Assembly (NCBI RefSeq): GCF_027533645.1
Contig: NZ_JAQAGY010000003.1
Span: forward strand, 62,001 to 126,000
Reading direction: 5' to 3'
From: Paenibacillus caseinilyticus
GTDB lineage: Bacteria > Bacillota > Bacilli > Paenibacillales > NBRC-103111
DNA: 64,000 nucleotides
The notes below the pieces were generated by a model. The model worked only from the letters and a program-made list of their open reading frames with translations. It was not told where the DNA came from and did no database searches. A program made the translations under genes and the position numbers. Below, in pieces: positions 8,292 to 19,062 of this stretch (position 1 is the first letter of the stretch; every line of letters starts with the position of its first letter).

Positions 8292-8638
8292 ATGTATCAA
8301 TTTGTAGCACTTAATGATCAAAACTTATTAGGCGGTTCATTCTTTACAGATCCGGGAGTTGAATATGGGAAAGAAAGTGCAAAGTTTAGATTCAAGTCAA
8401 AGACGACAATCAAAATTCATGGATTTTCACGATTTATGAAGGACCTAGCGGAACAGCAATTGGATATAATGGCACGGGAGATCAGGAAACGGAAAGAGCA
8501 GCGGAAGCTTTGATCAACGAAATTAAAATGACGATACCTAGTGACTTTGAAGAAGCAGTTTTTTATCATGATTTTGGTAATAAAATCACATATGGATGCA
8601 GTAATGGGGTTTGTTATTTTAATGAAGAATTAGGTTAG
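8292..8638 (+). pseudogene. Small hypothetical gene split by a frameshift
   Basis: A good ribosome binding site (AGGAGG) precedes the ATG at 8292. The first frame reads 73 codons to TGA at 8513. From about 8395 a different frame (shifted by two) reads without interruption to TAG at 8638, and this second half looks more protein-like: it ends with 'KMTIPSDFEEAVFYHDFG' and then 'CSNGVCYFNEELG'. The simplest reading is one gene of about 115 codons with a single-base change near 8390-8410. The family is unknown. A sequencing error would look the same. Confidence 0.5.
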
Positions 8639-8777
8639 GTTAAGAAAAGGCAGCCCAATTACCCGGATCAGATCACCTCAGGAGGGGCTGATCCTGTTCC
8701 CGTCAGAGCAACGGCCTCGATAATTTTAATATGCATTATTATATACACCAAGCATACAACGAATAAGGCGGAGGATT

Positions 8778-9824
8778 ATGTACAGCGAAGTATCTAAGGG
8801 CAGGATAGAAATCAACGCCAACCTATCCGAAGTGGAAGTAAAGGAACTGCTTGCCAATCAAGACCTGGAGGTCATCCAGTTCAAGGACCCCGTAGAACCC
8901 GGCACATTTCAGCTATTAAATGATCTTTTGTTCCATGACCGGGATGACGTGGAGCTGAGGGCGTACGGCTTCTATAATAAGACATGCGATCTGAGCTTTC
9001 TCTCCTTGCTTCCTAATGTGACTCGTTTTACGGTGGATTGCATTACAGAGGTTGATCAGTTGGATGCCATCCTCCATCTTCACAAATTGAAGGACCTGCA
9101 TCTTGGTATTCATCATTTGGACAGCTTTGACATACTCCATAGTGTACCTGCGACGCTCGAGAGTATCATGTTGGAACAGACGAAATCGAAGAAACCCGAT
9201 CTAGTGGTTCTGGAACGGTTTAGCGGATTGAAAAAACTCTATATCGAAAGCCATACCAAGAATATCGATGTGATCGGCAAGCTTCATGGGCTGGAGGATG
9301 TTACTTTGAGGTCGGTCACAACGAAGCACCTAGAATTTTTGGCCCCGCTAAAAAAGTTGTGGTCGCTCGATATCAAGCTAGGCGGAATTCATAATTTCTC
9401 GGCCATCGAAGGAATGGACAACATCAAATATCTGGAGCTATGGCAGATACGCGGATTAAAAGATCTGTCGTTCATCTCCACTTTAACCGGACTACAATAC
9501 TTATTCCTTCAGTCGCTCAGGAACGTGGAAGCACTTCCGGCATTCAACGGCCTGACTAAGCTCAGAAAGGTCCACCTGGAGCACATGATGGGCTTAAAAG
9601 ATATAAGCAGCCTGGGTCATGCGCTATCGTTAACCGAGTTCACGCATTGGTCAGCAATGAATATGAGTATGGAGGATTACACTTCGTTATGGAGCAATCC
9701 AGCTGTACAAAGAGTCAAGGCTAACTTCGATAACGTTACACGGAATAAAGAGTTTGAAACCACGGCCGAACGGTACGGCAAAAAGACTGAACTGCTGTGG
9801 AGGGACGAGTTCCCTTATGAGTAA
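8778..9824 (+). CDS. Cytoplasmic leucine-rich-repeat protein
   Basis: 348 residues with no signal peptide. From about residue 75 to 290 there are roughly nine irregular repeats of 22-24 residues with an 'L..L.L....L.....I..L..L' pattern (for example 'LKKLYIESHTKNIDVIGKL' and 'IKYLELWQIRGLKDLSFI'). This matches internalin-like repeats, but without export or anchoring signals. Related proteins in Bacillales often sit with contact-toxin immunity genes, though no toxin is visible here. AGGCGGAGG lies upstream of the ATG. Function is unknown; a protein-binding scaffold is likely. Confidence 0.75.
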   Translation: MYSEVSKGRIEINANLSEVEVKELLANQDLEVIQFKDPVEPGTFQLLNDLLFHDRDDVELRAYGFYNKTCDLSFLSLLPNVTRFTVDCITEVDQLDAILHLHKLKDLHLGIHHLDSFDILHSVPATLESIMLEQTKSKKPDLVVLERFSGLKKLYIESHTKNIDVIGKLHGLEDVTLRSVTTKHLEFLAPLKKLWSLDIKLGGIHNFSAIEGMDNIKYLELWQIRGLKDLSFISTLTGLQYLFLQSLRNVEALPAFNGLTKLRKVHLEHMMGLKDISSLGHALSLTEFTHWSAMNMSMEDYTSLWSNPAVQRVKANFDNVTRNKEFETTAERYGKKTELLWRDEFPYE

Positions 9825-9872
9825 ACGAATGAACTGGGCATCAACAAACCGCACGAAGAACCTTGGTACAAA

Positions 9873-9906
9873 GTTCAGGGAGCAGCTGCACAGCTGCTCC
9901 CTGAAC
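9873..9906. repeat. Perfect 16-base inverted repeat after the LRR gene
   Basis: GTTCAGGGAGCAGCTG, two bases, then its exact reverse complement. No T run follows on either side, so it is not a standard terminator. It lies between convergent genes (LRR protein and alpha-galactosidase) and may be a transcript end stabiliser or a transposed palindromic element. Confidence 0.85.
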
Positions 9907-10000
9907 ATGAACGAGAATGGGACCGCAGCTTTCGGGTCATCCCATGTCCACCCCGCCCGCAATGGCTTCCGCGCTTTTTTTGCTAGTCCCCTACGCTTCT

Positions 10001-10024
10001 ACTCTTCTACTCTTCTACTCTTCT
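10001..10024. repeat. Three 8-base tandem repeats over the alpha-galactosidase stop codon
   Basis: ACTCTTCT occurs three times in a row and covers the TAG stop of the minus-strand gene and its last codons. The unit is not a multiple of three. Confidence 0.9.
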
Positions 10025-12199
10025 CAGACGAATCAGCACGCTCTCAAAATCCCCCTGCTGCACAGGCAGCGACAACCCGGCATGCATCAGCTCATCGCCC
10101 CCGTACACTTCGCCCGTATCCGCGTGGCGGTAATCCGCGGCGGGATCCAGCCCTTTCAGCTTCAGCCTCTTGTAAGGCTCATTCGGTTCGGCCAGCACAT
10201 TGAAGTAGCAGGCCAGCACATCCTCCCCGCTCGCCGAGACGAACATCCAGGCCGCCTCCAGTTCTTCGAACGGCGAGATCAGGCGGTAGAACCGTCCGAA
10301 CTGCACGAACTCCCGCAGCTCCTTATAGAGCGCCACCTGCCGCTTCGCCAGCTCCTGCTCCTCGCCCGTGAACTTCGTGAGATCGAGCTCATAGCCGAAG
10401 TTGCCGCTCATTGCCACGTCTCCGCGCATCTGTAGCGACGTCATCCGGTGCACCTGATGGTTCGGCACCGCGGAGACATGAGCCCCCATCGCGGAGACCG
10501 GATACACGATACTCGTTCCGTACTGGATCTTGAGGCGCGAGACGGCATCCGTGTTATCGCTCGTCCACGTCTGGGGCATGTAGTGAAGAATGCCCGGATC
10601 GAACCGTCCTCCGCCTCCGGAGCAGCTCTCGAAGAGCACGTGCGGGAAGGCGGAGGTAATCCGCTCCAGCACCGAATACAGGCCGAGCATGTAACGGTGT
10701 GCCGTCTCCCGCTGGCGCTCCGGCGGCAGCGCGGCAGAGCCGATCTCCGTCATGTGGCGGTTCATGTCCCATTTGACGTAGGAGATCGGCGCACTAGCCA
10801 GCACGCCCGATACCGTCTCGACGATATAATCGCATACTTCGGGACGCGAGAGATCCAAGACGAGCTGGTTGCGGCCTTCGGAGCGGACGCGTTCCGGCAC
10901 GTGCAGGCACCAATCCGGATGACGACGGTACAGCTCGCTGTCCACCGATACCATCTCCGGCTCGAACCAGAGCCCGAACTGGAGGCCGAGTCCGTTCACC
11001 CGCTGAGCGAGATCGGCGAGACCCTGCGGCAGCTTGGCCGTATCCACGAACCAATCGCCCAGCGAGGTGGTATCGTCGTTGCGCTTGCCGAACCAGCCGT
11101 CGTCGAGCACGAACAGTTCGATGCCGAGCTCCCGTCCGGATTTGGCAATATCTTCGATCTTCTCCGCCGTGAAGTCAAAGTACGTCGCTTCCCAGTTGTT
11201 AATGAGCACCGGTCTCGGCTTGTCCCGGAACTCCCCGCGGCACAGCCGGGTACGGTACAGCTCGTGATACGTCTGCGACATGCCGGTCAGCCCTTCGGCG
11301 GAATAGACCATGACCGCCTCCGGCGTCTGGAACGCCTCACCCGGCTCCAGCCTCCAGCTGAAGTCAAACGGATTAATGCCTAGGGATACCCGCGTCGTAT
11401 ACCACTGGTCTACTTCGACCGAGGCCAAGAAATTCCCGCTGTATACGAGGTTGAATCCATAGACCTCGCCCCGGTCTTCCGTCGCGCTCTTCTCGAGAAG
11501 GGCGACGAACGGATTCTGCTGGTGGGAGCTTGCTCCCCGGCGGCTCTCCACGGACTGCGTGCCGCTGGCCAGCGCCCGGCGCTCGATATATCGCTCCCTC
11601 GCCCACGCGCCAGGCAGCGTCAGGAGATCGAAGCGGTGATGCGGAAAGTCTACGCTGGCGCTCAGCGCACGCAGCAGGCGCAGCTCTTCGCTTCCCCCGT
11701 TGACCAGGCGGCTGCTGCGCGTGATGACATTCCGGCTCCGGTAAGCCGTATAGGCCAGCTCGACGCGCAGGCCGGTGAGCGAGTCTTGAAGCGCAATGAT
11801 CAGCGTATCCGCTTCATCCTCCGTCTCGACATATGCGGACGGGAGTCCTTCCAATGCCGGCTTGCCCGGTATGATCGTATGCGATAGGTAGATCAGGTCG
11901 CTGACGGTGGTTCCGTTAGCCAGCTGTACTTGATAGGCAGGCTGACGGAAGTCCGAGTTGCCGTACCCCGGGTATTCGAGTGGAAGCGCATCGAGCGAAT
12001 AACTGCGGTCCGGCGGATTCGGATTCGGAGAGAAGGCACGGTCGCGCGTGCGGATGACATGATCCATCGGCAGCGATCTTACCTTGGCTCCCCAGTATAT
12101 GTGAACGAGATGCCCGCTCGGATAAATCTGGAGAATATAACTGCTGCCTCCGGCCTGCAGGTGAAATTGGCGTTGTGCCTCATGGTATTGAATGCTCAT
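10007..12199 (-). CDS. GH36 alpha-galactosidase
   Basis: 730 residues, the normal length for bacterial GH36 enzymes. It has an N-terminal beta-supersandwich (about 1-330), a central TIM barrel (about 335-640) and a C-terminal beta domain. The catalytic nucleophile is D478 in 'YVKWDMNRH' and the acid/base is D548 in 'TSDNTDA', the same numbering as the Geobacillus enzyme. Substrate residues are visible in 'LDDGWFG' and 'FESCSGGGGRFD'. It removes alpha-1,6-galactose from raffinose-family sugars and galactomannan. No signal peptide is present, so it acts in the cytoplasm on imported oligosaccharides. No transporter or regulator is adjacent. Very long antisense frames over it reflect GC-rich codons. 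Confidence 0.95.
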   Translation of the reverse strand: MSIQYHEAQRQFHLQAGGSSYILQIYPSGHLVHIYWGAKVRSLPMDHVIRTRDRAFSPNPNPPDRSYSLDALPLEYPGYGNSDFRQPAYQVQLANGTTVSDLIYLSHTIIPGKPALEGLPSAYVETEDEADTLIIALQDSLTGLRVELAYTAYRSRNVITRSSRLVNGGSEELRLLRALSASVDFPHHRFDLLTLPGAWARERYIERRALASGTQSVESRRGASSHQQNPFVALLEKSATEDRGEVYGFNLVYSGNFLASVEVDQWYTTRVSLGINPFDFSWRLEPGEAFQTPEAVMVYSAEGLTGMSQTYHELYRTRLCRGEFRDKPRPVLINNWEATYFDFTAEKIEDIAKSGRELGIELFVLDDGWFGKRNDDTTSLGDWFVDTAKLPQGLADLAQRVNGLGLQFGLWFEPEMVSVDSELYRRHPDWCLHVPERVRSEGRNQLVLDLSRPEVCDYIVETVSGVLASAPISYVKWDMNRHMTEIGSAALPPERQRETAHRYMLGLYSVLERITSAFPHVLFESCSGGGGRFDPGILHYMPQTWTSDNTDAVSRLKIQYGTSIVYPVSAMGAHVSAVPNHQVHRMTSLQMRGDVAMSGNFGYELDLTKFTGEEQELAKRQVALYKELREFVQFGRFYRLISPFEELEAAWMFVSASGEDVLACYFNVLAEPNEPYKRLKLKGLDPAADYRHADTGEVYGGDELMHAGLSLPVQQGDFESVLIRLRRVEE

Positions 12200-12434
12200 C
12201 CCTATTCTAACTCCTCTACATACGGTTTCCTTTCATGATACTGTGCGTCCGGCCGGACGCCTATGGACGGATGATCTCATTTGGGCTCCCCGTATGGAGA
12301 AATGTAGGATGTTACCCGTACGGGCCTTTTTCCGTTAAACACCAGTCCGTTGCATTCGACATTTTCATCATTACGTCTTAAGGGTATGCTATACTGGGTT
12401 ATGATCTTACGGAAGAGAGGACACCTTTACGCTT

Positions 12435-13481
12435 ATGACCGATCATCCACCGCACCAATCCTTGCTGAATTCAAAAATGCGCTCTTACCAGGCCTTATTT
12501 TCGGCTGCCACCAAGAGCTGTATCCTCATCCATTCCCTATGGATGGTCTTATTCTGGGGACTCGGCGTGCTGCCAATGGTTATCTATAATGCCTTAAGTA
12601 CGGCCTTTTTCATCGGATCCTTTCTGTTTCTTCTCCAAAAACGTCCTACCCTCTGGGCACTCCTTCTCCACTTCGAGATCCGGCTGCACATGGTTCTCGC
12701 CTCCGTGATGGTAGGCTGGGGCACCGGGTTTCATTATTATTTCTTTATCCTGGTCTTCGCCACCTTCATGATTCCCATGTACGCTCGGGGGATGCGCGTC
12801 TTCCTGCTAGTATCCGACGTGGTGATTTACCTTCTGCTGTACACCTATACCGCTGTACCCCGGTATTCCATAGAACCCTTGTATATGGAGCTTCTCAACT
12901 TACATAACATCCTGCTGGTCACGATCACGATAGCCCTGCTCTCTTCGGTCTTCCACAAGCGGATTAACGAAACCGTCGGGGATCTCGAGAGTGCGGCCAG
13001 TACCGATCCGCTCACCGGGCTGCTCAACCGCAGATCGATGGTGGACAGGCTCGAGAGTGAACATGCCCGGTACCATACCCACGGAGTCCCTTACTGCATC
13101 CTCTTGTGCGATATCGACAATTTCAAAATGTTCAATGACCTGTACGGTCATGACTGCGGCGATTATGTGCTGCGCGAATGTGCCGACTCCATCCGGGCGC
13201 TGGTCCGTTCCGGCGACTCCGTATCGAGATGGGGCGGTGAAGAGTTCCTCATTCTCCTTCCCGATACCGGACAGGAAGAGGCTCATGGCATTGCCGAGCG
13301 AATCCGATCCCATCTCAGCCAGGCCGTTCATTCGTATAAAGAGCGAGAGCTGCGGATCACGCTGACCTTCGGTCTGTCCGCCTGCCAGCCCGCCGATGCA
13401 TTGGCCGTATGCATCAACCGTGCGGACCAAGCCCTCATGAGCGGCAAACAGCAGGGGAAAAACTGTGTAGTCGGGCTCTGA
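12435..13481 (+). CDS. Membrane-bound diguanylate cyclase (GGDEF)
   Basis: 348 residues. The N-terminal half (about 25-180) holds five or six membrane segments of a 7TM/MASE-like sensor. The C-terminal half (about 185-348) is a full GGDEF domain: 'STDPLTGLLNRRSM' at its start, 'CDIDNFKMFND' with metal ligands, and the active-site GGEEF at 267-271. An inhibitory RxxD site (RSGD, 258-261) is present, so the product should feed back. It makes c-di-GMP from two GTP. The window also encodes a c-di-GMP-type receptor, PelD, 13 kb away, which makes a functional link possible but unproven. Confidence 0.92.
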   Translation: MTDHPPHQSLLNSKMRSYQALFSAATKSCILIHSLWMVLFWGLGVLPMVIYNALSTAFFIGSFLFLLQKRPTLWALLLHFEIRLHMVLASVMVGWGTGFHYYFFILVFATFMIPMYARGMRVFLLVSDVVIYLLLYTYTAVPRYSIEPLYMELLNLHNILLVTITIALLSSVFHKRINETVGDLESAASTDPLTGLLNRRSMVDRLESEHARYHTHGVPYCILLCDIDNFKMFNDLYGHDCGDYVLRECADSIRALVRSGDSVSRWGGEEFLILLPDTGQEEAHGIAERIRSHLSQAVHSYKERELRITLTFGLSACQPADALAVCINRADQALMSGKQQGKNCVVGL

Positions 13482-13811
13482 CCCGTAACGTTGCCGCTGT
13501 CCTGTCAGCTGCCTCCTGCCTTATTCCCTGTTCGGTGAACCAGGGGGTAAGGCAGTTCTTGTTGTCCCTGTACCTCCTAGCGCTTCTTCCCGCGAGACGG
13601 TACCCTGCGGTGCTGCCAGCCAGACTCCACTCTCCTTGGCTAGCTCGTAGCCCCCTTCCTTCATCCCGGACTCTTTCCCATTATCCATAGCTGCGAAATA
13701 GAGGCAGCCCCCGCCAGCATGATCGCTCCAGCCGACAACCGTGCTCTTCGAACCCGCGACCTGACTTGCACCGGCTCGTTGTGCTCCTAGCTTGGCTGGG
13801 CGCGCTATATT
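13482..13811. other. Intergenic region, no gene seen
   Basis: Between the diguanylate cyclase stop and the terminator of the pdh operon. Short frames exist but have no recognisable content. I see no RNA gene. Confidence 0.5.
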
Positions 13812-13851
13812 AAAAAAACCAGGATTCCAAGCGGTTCGCTTGAAATCCTGG
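13812..13851 (-). terminator. Terminator of the pdhABCD operon
   Basis: CCAGGATT-C-CAAGCG pairs with CGCTTG-A-AATCCTGG; on the minus strand it is followed by TTTTTTT. It lies about 25 bases after the pdhD stop. Confidence 0.9.
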
Positions 13852-13873
13852 CTATGGTCTTCGGGAAATAATC

Positions 13874-15289
13874 TTACTTGCCGAGCTGGTGAATCGGATG
13901 GCCGAGCGCGCCTTCAGCGGCGTCCATCGTGATTTCGCCCAGTGTAGGGTGGGCATGAATCGTGAGAGCGATATCCTCCAGGGTAGCGCCCATCTCGATG
14001 CCAAGTGTAATCTCCGCGATCAGGTTGGAGGCTTCGGCTCCTACAGCGAATCCGCCGACGAGAACGCCGGTGTCTTTGTTCGCGATGAGCTTCACGAAGC
14101 CGTCGGTCGCGTTCATCGACTGGGCACGGCCGTTGGCGCCGTAAGGGAACTTGCCCACTACGGTGTTGATGCCCTGCGCCTTCGCTTCGGTTTCGCTGAG
14201 GCCTACGCCGGCAATCTCCGGATCGGAGAAGACGACAGCCGGGATGACCTTGTAGTCTACAACGCTCGGCAGTCCAGCGATCGACTCTGCCGCTACTTTG
14301 GCTTCATAGGAAGCTTTGTGCGCCAGTGCCGGACCTGGAACGATATCACCGATCGCGTAGATGTGAGGCACGTTCGTCTGGCCCTTCTCGTTGACCTTGA
14401 TCAGGCCGCGCTCGCCGATTTCGATCCCTGCGAGTTCGAGGGACAGATCGCCGTCGGTGTTCGGGCGGCGTCCGACCGTAACGAGGACATAGTCGGCCGT
14501 TACTTTCTTCTCTTCGCCTTTGACCGTGTACGTGACCGTTACGGAATCGCCGGACTGCTCGGAGCCCTGTGCCATCGCTTCCGTTACCACTTCCACTTCA
14601 AGCTTCTTGAGGTTGCGTGCCACGAGGGAGGACAGATCCTTCTCGAAGCCCGGCAGGATGTGGTCGGAGCCTTCGAGCACGGTTACCTTCGTACCGAACT
14701 TCGCGAACGTCTGGCCGAGCTCGATACCGATGTAGCCGCCGCCGATGACGACCATGCTCTTCGGAATCTCGCTGAGCTGCAGAGCTTCCGTCGAGGACAG
14801 GATGCGTCCACCGAACGGGAATGTCTTGAGCTCGATCGGACGGGAGCCGGTCGCGATGATGCAGTAGTTAAACTTGTAACGTGCCGTTTCGTTATCGTTG
14901 AAGACGCGGGCTTCATTCTCGTTGATGAACAGCGCCTCGCCGTTGAATACTTGAATCTTGTTGCCCTTGAGCAGCATGCCTACGCCGCCGGTCTGCTTCT
15001 TCACGATGCCGTTCTTCCACTCTTGGACCTTCGCGAAGTCGACGGATACGTTATCCGCCGAGATCCCGATGGAGGAGCTGTGCTTGGCTACCTCGTAATG
15101 GTGGGCTGCACTGATCAGCGCCTTGGATGGAATGCACCCGCGGTTCAAGCAGACGCCGCCGAGCTCGGCCTTGTCCACTATCAGTACGCTCTTGCCCAGC
15201 TGGGCGGCGCGGATGGCCGCCACGTAACCGCCGGGACCGGCACCAATGACGAGAACGTCAATTTCTACCGATGCGTCACCTACTACCAT
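13874..15289 (-). CDS. pdhD: Dihydrolipoyl dehydrogenase (E3)
   Basis: 471 residues. It has an FAD-binding GxGxxG start ('VIGAGPGGYVAAIRAAQLG', 12-30), the redox-active disulfide in 'GGVCLNRGCIPSK' (about 45-57), an NAD-binding 'GGGYIGIELG', a second FAD strand 'YAIGDI', and the C-terminal dimer domain with the active His-Glu pair ('HAHPTLGE'). It re-oxidises dihydrolipoamide on E2 and passes electrons to NAD. The gene begins six bases after pdhC ends and closes the operon before a strong terminator. Confidence 0.97.
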   Translation of the reverse strand: MVVGDASVEIDVLVIGAGPGGYVAAIRAAQLGKSVLIVDKAELGGVCLNRGCIPSKALISAAHHYEVAKHSSSIGISADNVSVDFAKVQEWKNGIVKKQTGGVGMLLKGNKIQVFNGEALFINENEARVFNDNETARYKFNYCIIATGSRPIELKTFPFGGRILSSTEALQLSEIPKSMVVIGGGYIGIELGQTFAKFGTKVTVLEGSDHILPGFEKDLSSLVARNLKKLEVEVVTEAMAQGSEQSGDSVTVTYTVKGEEKKVTADYVLVTVGRRPNTDGDLSLELAGIEIGERGLIKVNEKGQTNVPHIYAIGDIVPGPALAHKASYEAKVAAESIAGLPSVVDYKVIPAVVFSDPEIAGVGLSETEAKAQGINTVVGKFPYGANGRAQSMNATDGFVKLIANKDTGVLVGGFAVGAEASNLIAEITLGIEMGATLEDIALTIHAHPTLGEITMDAAEGALGHPIHQLGK

Positions 15290-15295
15290 AGCGGA

Positions 15296-16681
15296 TTACA
15301 CCTCCATGATCAGCAGCTCAGGATCTGCGAGCAGCTGCTTGATGTAGTTCATAAAGTTCTGCGCCGTAGCGCCGTCGATAATACGGTGGTCGAAGCTCAG
15401 GGAGAGGGCCATGATCGGAGCGATCACAATCTCGCCGTTCTTCACGACAGGCTTCTCTGTGATGCGGCCGGTTCCGAGGATGGCCACTTCAGGGAAGTTG
15501 ATGACCGGCGTGAAGAACATGCCGCCAGCCGAACCGATGTTGGTGATCGTCAGCGTGGAGCCCTTGAGTTCCGTCGGCCCGAGCTTGCCTTCGCGTCCGC
15601 GGGCAGCCAGGTCCTTGATGCTCGCTGCGATCGTCCAGATGTTTTTGCGGTCCGCATCCTGGATGACCGGCACGAGAAGGCCGTTATCCGTGTCGGTAGC
15701 GATACCGATGTTGTAGTACTTCTTGTAGACGATCTCCTGCTTCTCTTCGTCGATCATAGCGTTCATAACAGGGAACTGGCGTGCTGCTGCTACGAGAGCC
15801 TTCACGATGAACGGCAGGTACGTCAGCTTCATGCCTTTCTTCTCAGCCATCGCTTTGTTGGCACGGCCGCGCAGAGCCACGAGCTCCGTTACGTCGACTT
15901 CGTCCATCAGCGTAACGTGAGGAGCCGTGTACACGCTCTTCACCATCGCGTTCGCGATGGCCTTGCGGATACCTTTCAGCGGCACGCGCTCTTCGGTGCG
16001 GTCGCCGCTCACAGCTGCTGCTGCGGAGGCCGCCGGAGCGGATGATGCTGGAGCTGCCGTGCTTGCCGCAGGTGCTGCAGTAGCAGGAGCCGCTGCTGCG
16101 CCCGGCGTGAAGCCAAGCACGTCCTCGCGGGTGATGCGGCCGTTCTTGCCGGTCGCCGTCACTTCGGCGAGGCTCACGCCCTTCTCGCGGGCGAGTTTGC
16201 GCACGCTTGGGGTAGCCAGCACGCCGCTTGGCGTTACCGCAGGCTGGGCTGCCGCTGCAGGAGCGCCGCCTGCCATCGGCGTGTCGATCTTGCTGTTCGC
16301 GACGTTCGCCGCGATGGAGCTGCCGACCGGCTCGATGCCGCCCACAGCCGCTTCAGCTTCGGTCTTCGCTGCGGCCGGCGTTGCCGCCTCGGCTGCGCTT
16401 GGCGCTTCGCCATGGCCATGTGCCTGTTGAGGCACTTCGCCGGTAACTTCCATGATGGCGATGACGTCGCCAATCGTACAAACCGTGCCCTCGCCGACCT
16501 TAAGCTCGACGATGGTGCCTTCTACGGGAGAAGGAACTTCAACGGTGGATTTATCGTTTTGAACGTCCATCAGGATCGTTTCGTCATTGACTTTATCGCC
16601 GGCTTTTACATGCCACTTGACAATCTCGCCTTCGTGGATGCCTTCGCCCAGCTCCGGAAACCGGTACTCAAACTTTGCCAT
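15296..16681 (-). CDS. pdhC: Pyruvate dehydrogenase E2, dihydrolipoamide acetyltransferase
   Basis: 461 residues. It has one lipoyl domain (1-80) with the modified lysine K44 in 'VQNDKSTVEVP', an Ala/Pro-rich linker, a peripheral subunit-binding domain (about 155-195, 'ATPSVRKLAREKGVSLAEV'), a second Ala-rich linker, and the acetyltransferase core (about 235-461) with the catalytic H432 in 'DHRIIDG'. The core forms the scaffold that binds E1 and E3. The gene sits between pdhB and pdhD. Lipoylation of K44 would need LipL or LplJ-type enzymes; a LipL gene lies 3.5 kb away. Confidence 0.97.
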   Translation of the reverse strand: MAKFEYRFPELGEGIHEGEIVKWHVKAGDKVNDETILMDVQNDKSTVEVPSPVEGTIVELKVGEGTVCTIGDVIAIMEVTGEVPQQAHGHGEAPSAAEAATPAAAKTEAEAAVGGIEPVGSSIAANVANSKIDTPMAGGAPAAAAQPAVTPSGVLATPSVRKLAREKGVSLAEVTATGKNGRITREDVLGFTPGAAAAPATAAPAASTAAPASSAPAASAAAAVSGDRTEERVPLKGIRKAIANAMVKSVYTAPHVTLMDEVDVTELVALRGRANKAMAEKKGMKLTYLPFIVKALVAAARQFPVMNAMIDEEKQEIVYKKYYNIGIATDTDNGLLVPVIQDADRKNIWTIAASIKDLAARGREGKLGPTELKGSTLTITNIGSAGGMFFTPVINFPEVAILGTGRITEKPVVKNGEIVIAPIMALSLSFDHRIIDGATAQNFMNYIKQLLADPELLIMEV

Positions 16682-16713
16682 GGTCGCTCACCGTCCTTAT
16701 TGATGACTTCGAT

Positions 16714-17694
16714 TTAGAAATCCAGTACTTTGTTCAAGCCTGCGATGATCTTCGCCGCGTTAGGCAGCCACTGATCTTCGACTTGGGCGAACGGATACAC
16801 CGTATCCGGCGGAGCCACACGCAGTACAGGCGCTTCCAGGTGAAGGATCGCCTTCTCGTTGATCTGCGCGATTACTTCTGCCGCGATACCCGAAGTCTTC
16901 TGTGCTTCCTGCACGACGATAGCGCGGTTCGTTTTCTTGATGGACTCGACGATCGTGTCGGTGTCGAGCGGCATCAGGGTACGCAGGTCGATGACTTCGA
17001 CCTTCACGCCGCGGGTTTTCTCGATCTCTTCCGCAGCCTTGAGGGACGTATGAACCATCGCGCCGTACGTAATGATCGTAACGTCGGAGCCTTCGCGGAC
17101 CACGTTCGCCTTGCCGATCGGCACAGTGTACTCGCCCTCAGGCACTTCGGCACGGAACGAACGGTACAAGTTAAGATGCTCCATGAAGAAGACCGGATCG
17201 TTGTCGCGGATCGCGGAGATCAGCAGGCCTTTCGCGTCGTAAGGGTTCGAAGGCACGACTACCTTGATCCCCGGCGTCTGTACCAGCAGACCCTCGAGCG
17301 GATCGGTATGCAGCTCGGCCGCTTTGACGCCGCCGCCGAACGGCGTACGGATCGTGATCGGCGCGTTGTACTTGCCTCCGGAACGGTAACGCATCCGGGC
17401 AGCCTGTACGGCGATCTGGTCGAAGGCTTCGTAGATGAAGCCGACGAACTGGATCTCCATGATCGGGCGGAAGCCCTGGGTCGCCATACCCACAGCCATA
17501 CCGCCGATAGCGGCTTCGGCCAGCGGCGTATCGAATACGCGCTCTTCGCCGAATTCGCCTTGCAGGCCTTCCGTCGCACGAAATACGCCGCCTACCTTAC
17601 CTACGTCCTCACCGAAAATTACCACGTTAGGATCACGCTGAAGCTCGACGCGCATCGCGTCTTTTATCGCTTGAATCATTGTCATTTGAGCCAT
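16714..17694 (-). CDS. pdhB: Pyruvate dehydrogenase E1 beta subunit
   Basis: 326 residues, full length. The start '[18 protein letters not shown]' and the segments '[15 protein letters not shown]', '[18 protein letters not shown]' and '[13 protein letters not shown]' are characteristic of the transketolase-like E1 beta chain, which supplies the glutamate that activates thiamine diphosphate. It is encoded 18 bases after pdhA and 32 bases before pdhC. Confidence 0.97.
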   Translation of the reverse strand: MAQMTMIQAIKDAMRVELQRDPNVVIFGEDVGKVGGVFRATEGLQGEFGEERVFDTPLAEAAIGGMAVGMATQGFRPIMEIQFVGFIYEAFDQIAVQAARMRYRSGGKYNAPITIRTPFGGGVKAAELHTDPLEGLLVQTPGIKVVVPSNPYDAKGLLISAIRDNDPVFFMEHLNLYRSFRAEVPEGEYTVPIGKANVVREGSDVTIITYGAMVHTSLKAAEEIEKTRGVKVEVIDLRTLMPLDTDTIVESIKKTNRAIVVQEAQKTSGIAAEVIAQINEKAILHLEAPVLRVAPPDTVYPFAQVEDQWLPNAAKIIAGLNKVLDF

Positions 17695-17712
17695 GGCTGA
17701 ATGTCCTCCCCT

Positions 17713-18987
<1,275 letters not shown>

Positions 18988-19062
18988 TTACAAAATAGAT
19001 AGTACAGTTTCGCGAATTGTTAAGAAACTATTATAATACAACGGCCAAAGGAGATTTTTCCC

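Noticed and set aside
5500-9900. Prophage or insertion sequence
   Set aside because: No integrase, transposase, phage structural gene, tRNA end or flanking repeat could be found.
13889-16045. 718-codon plus-strand ORF
   Set aside because: It is antisense to pdhD and pdhC, whose motifs are complete.
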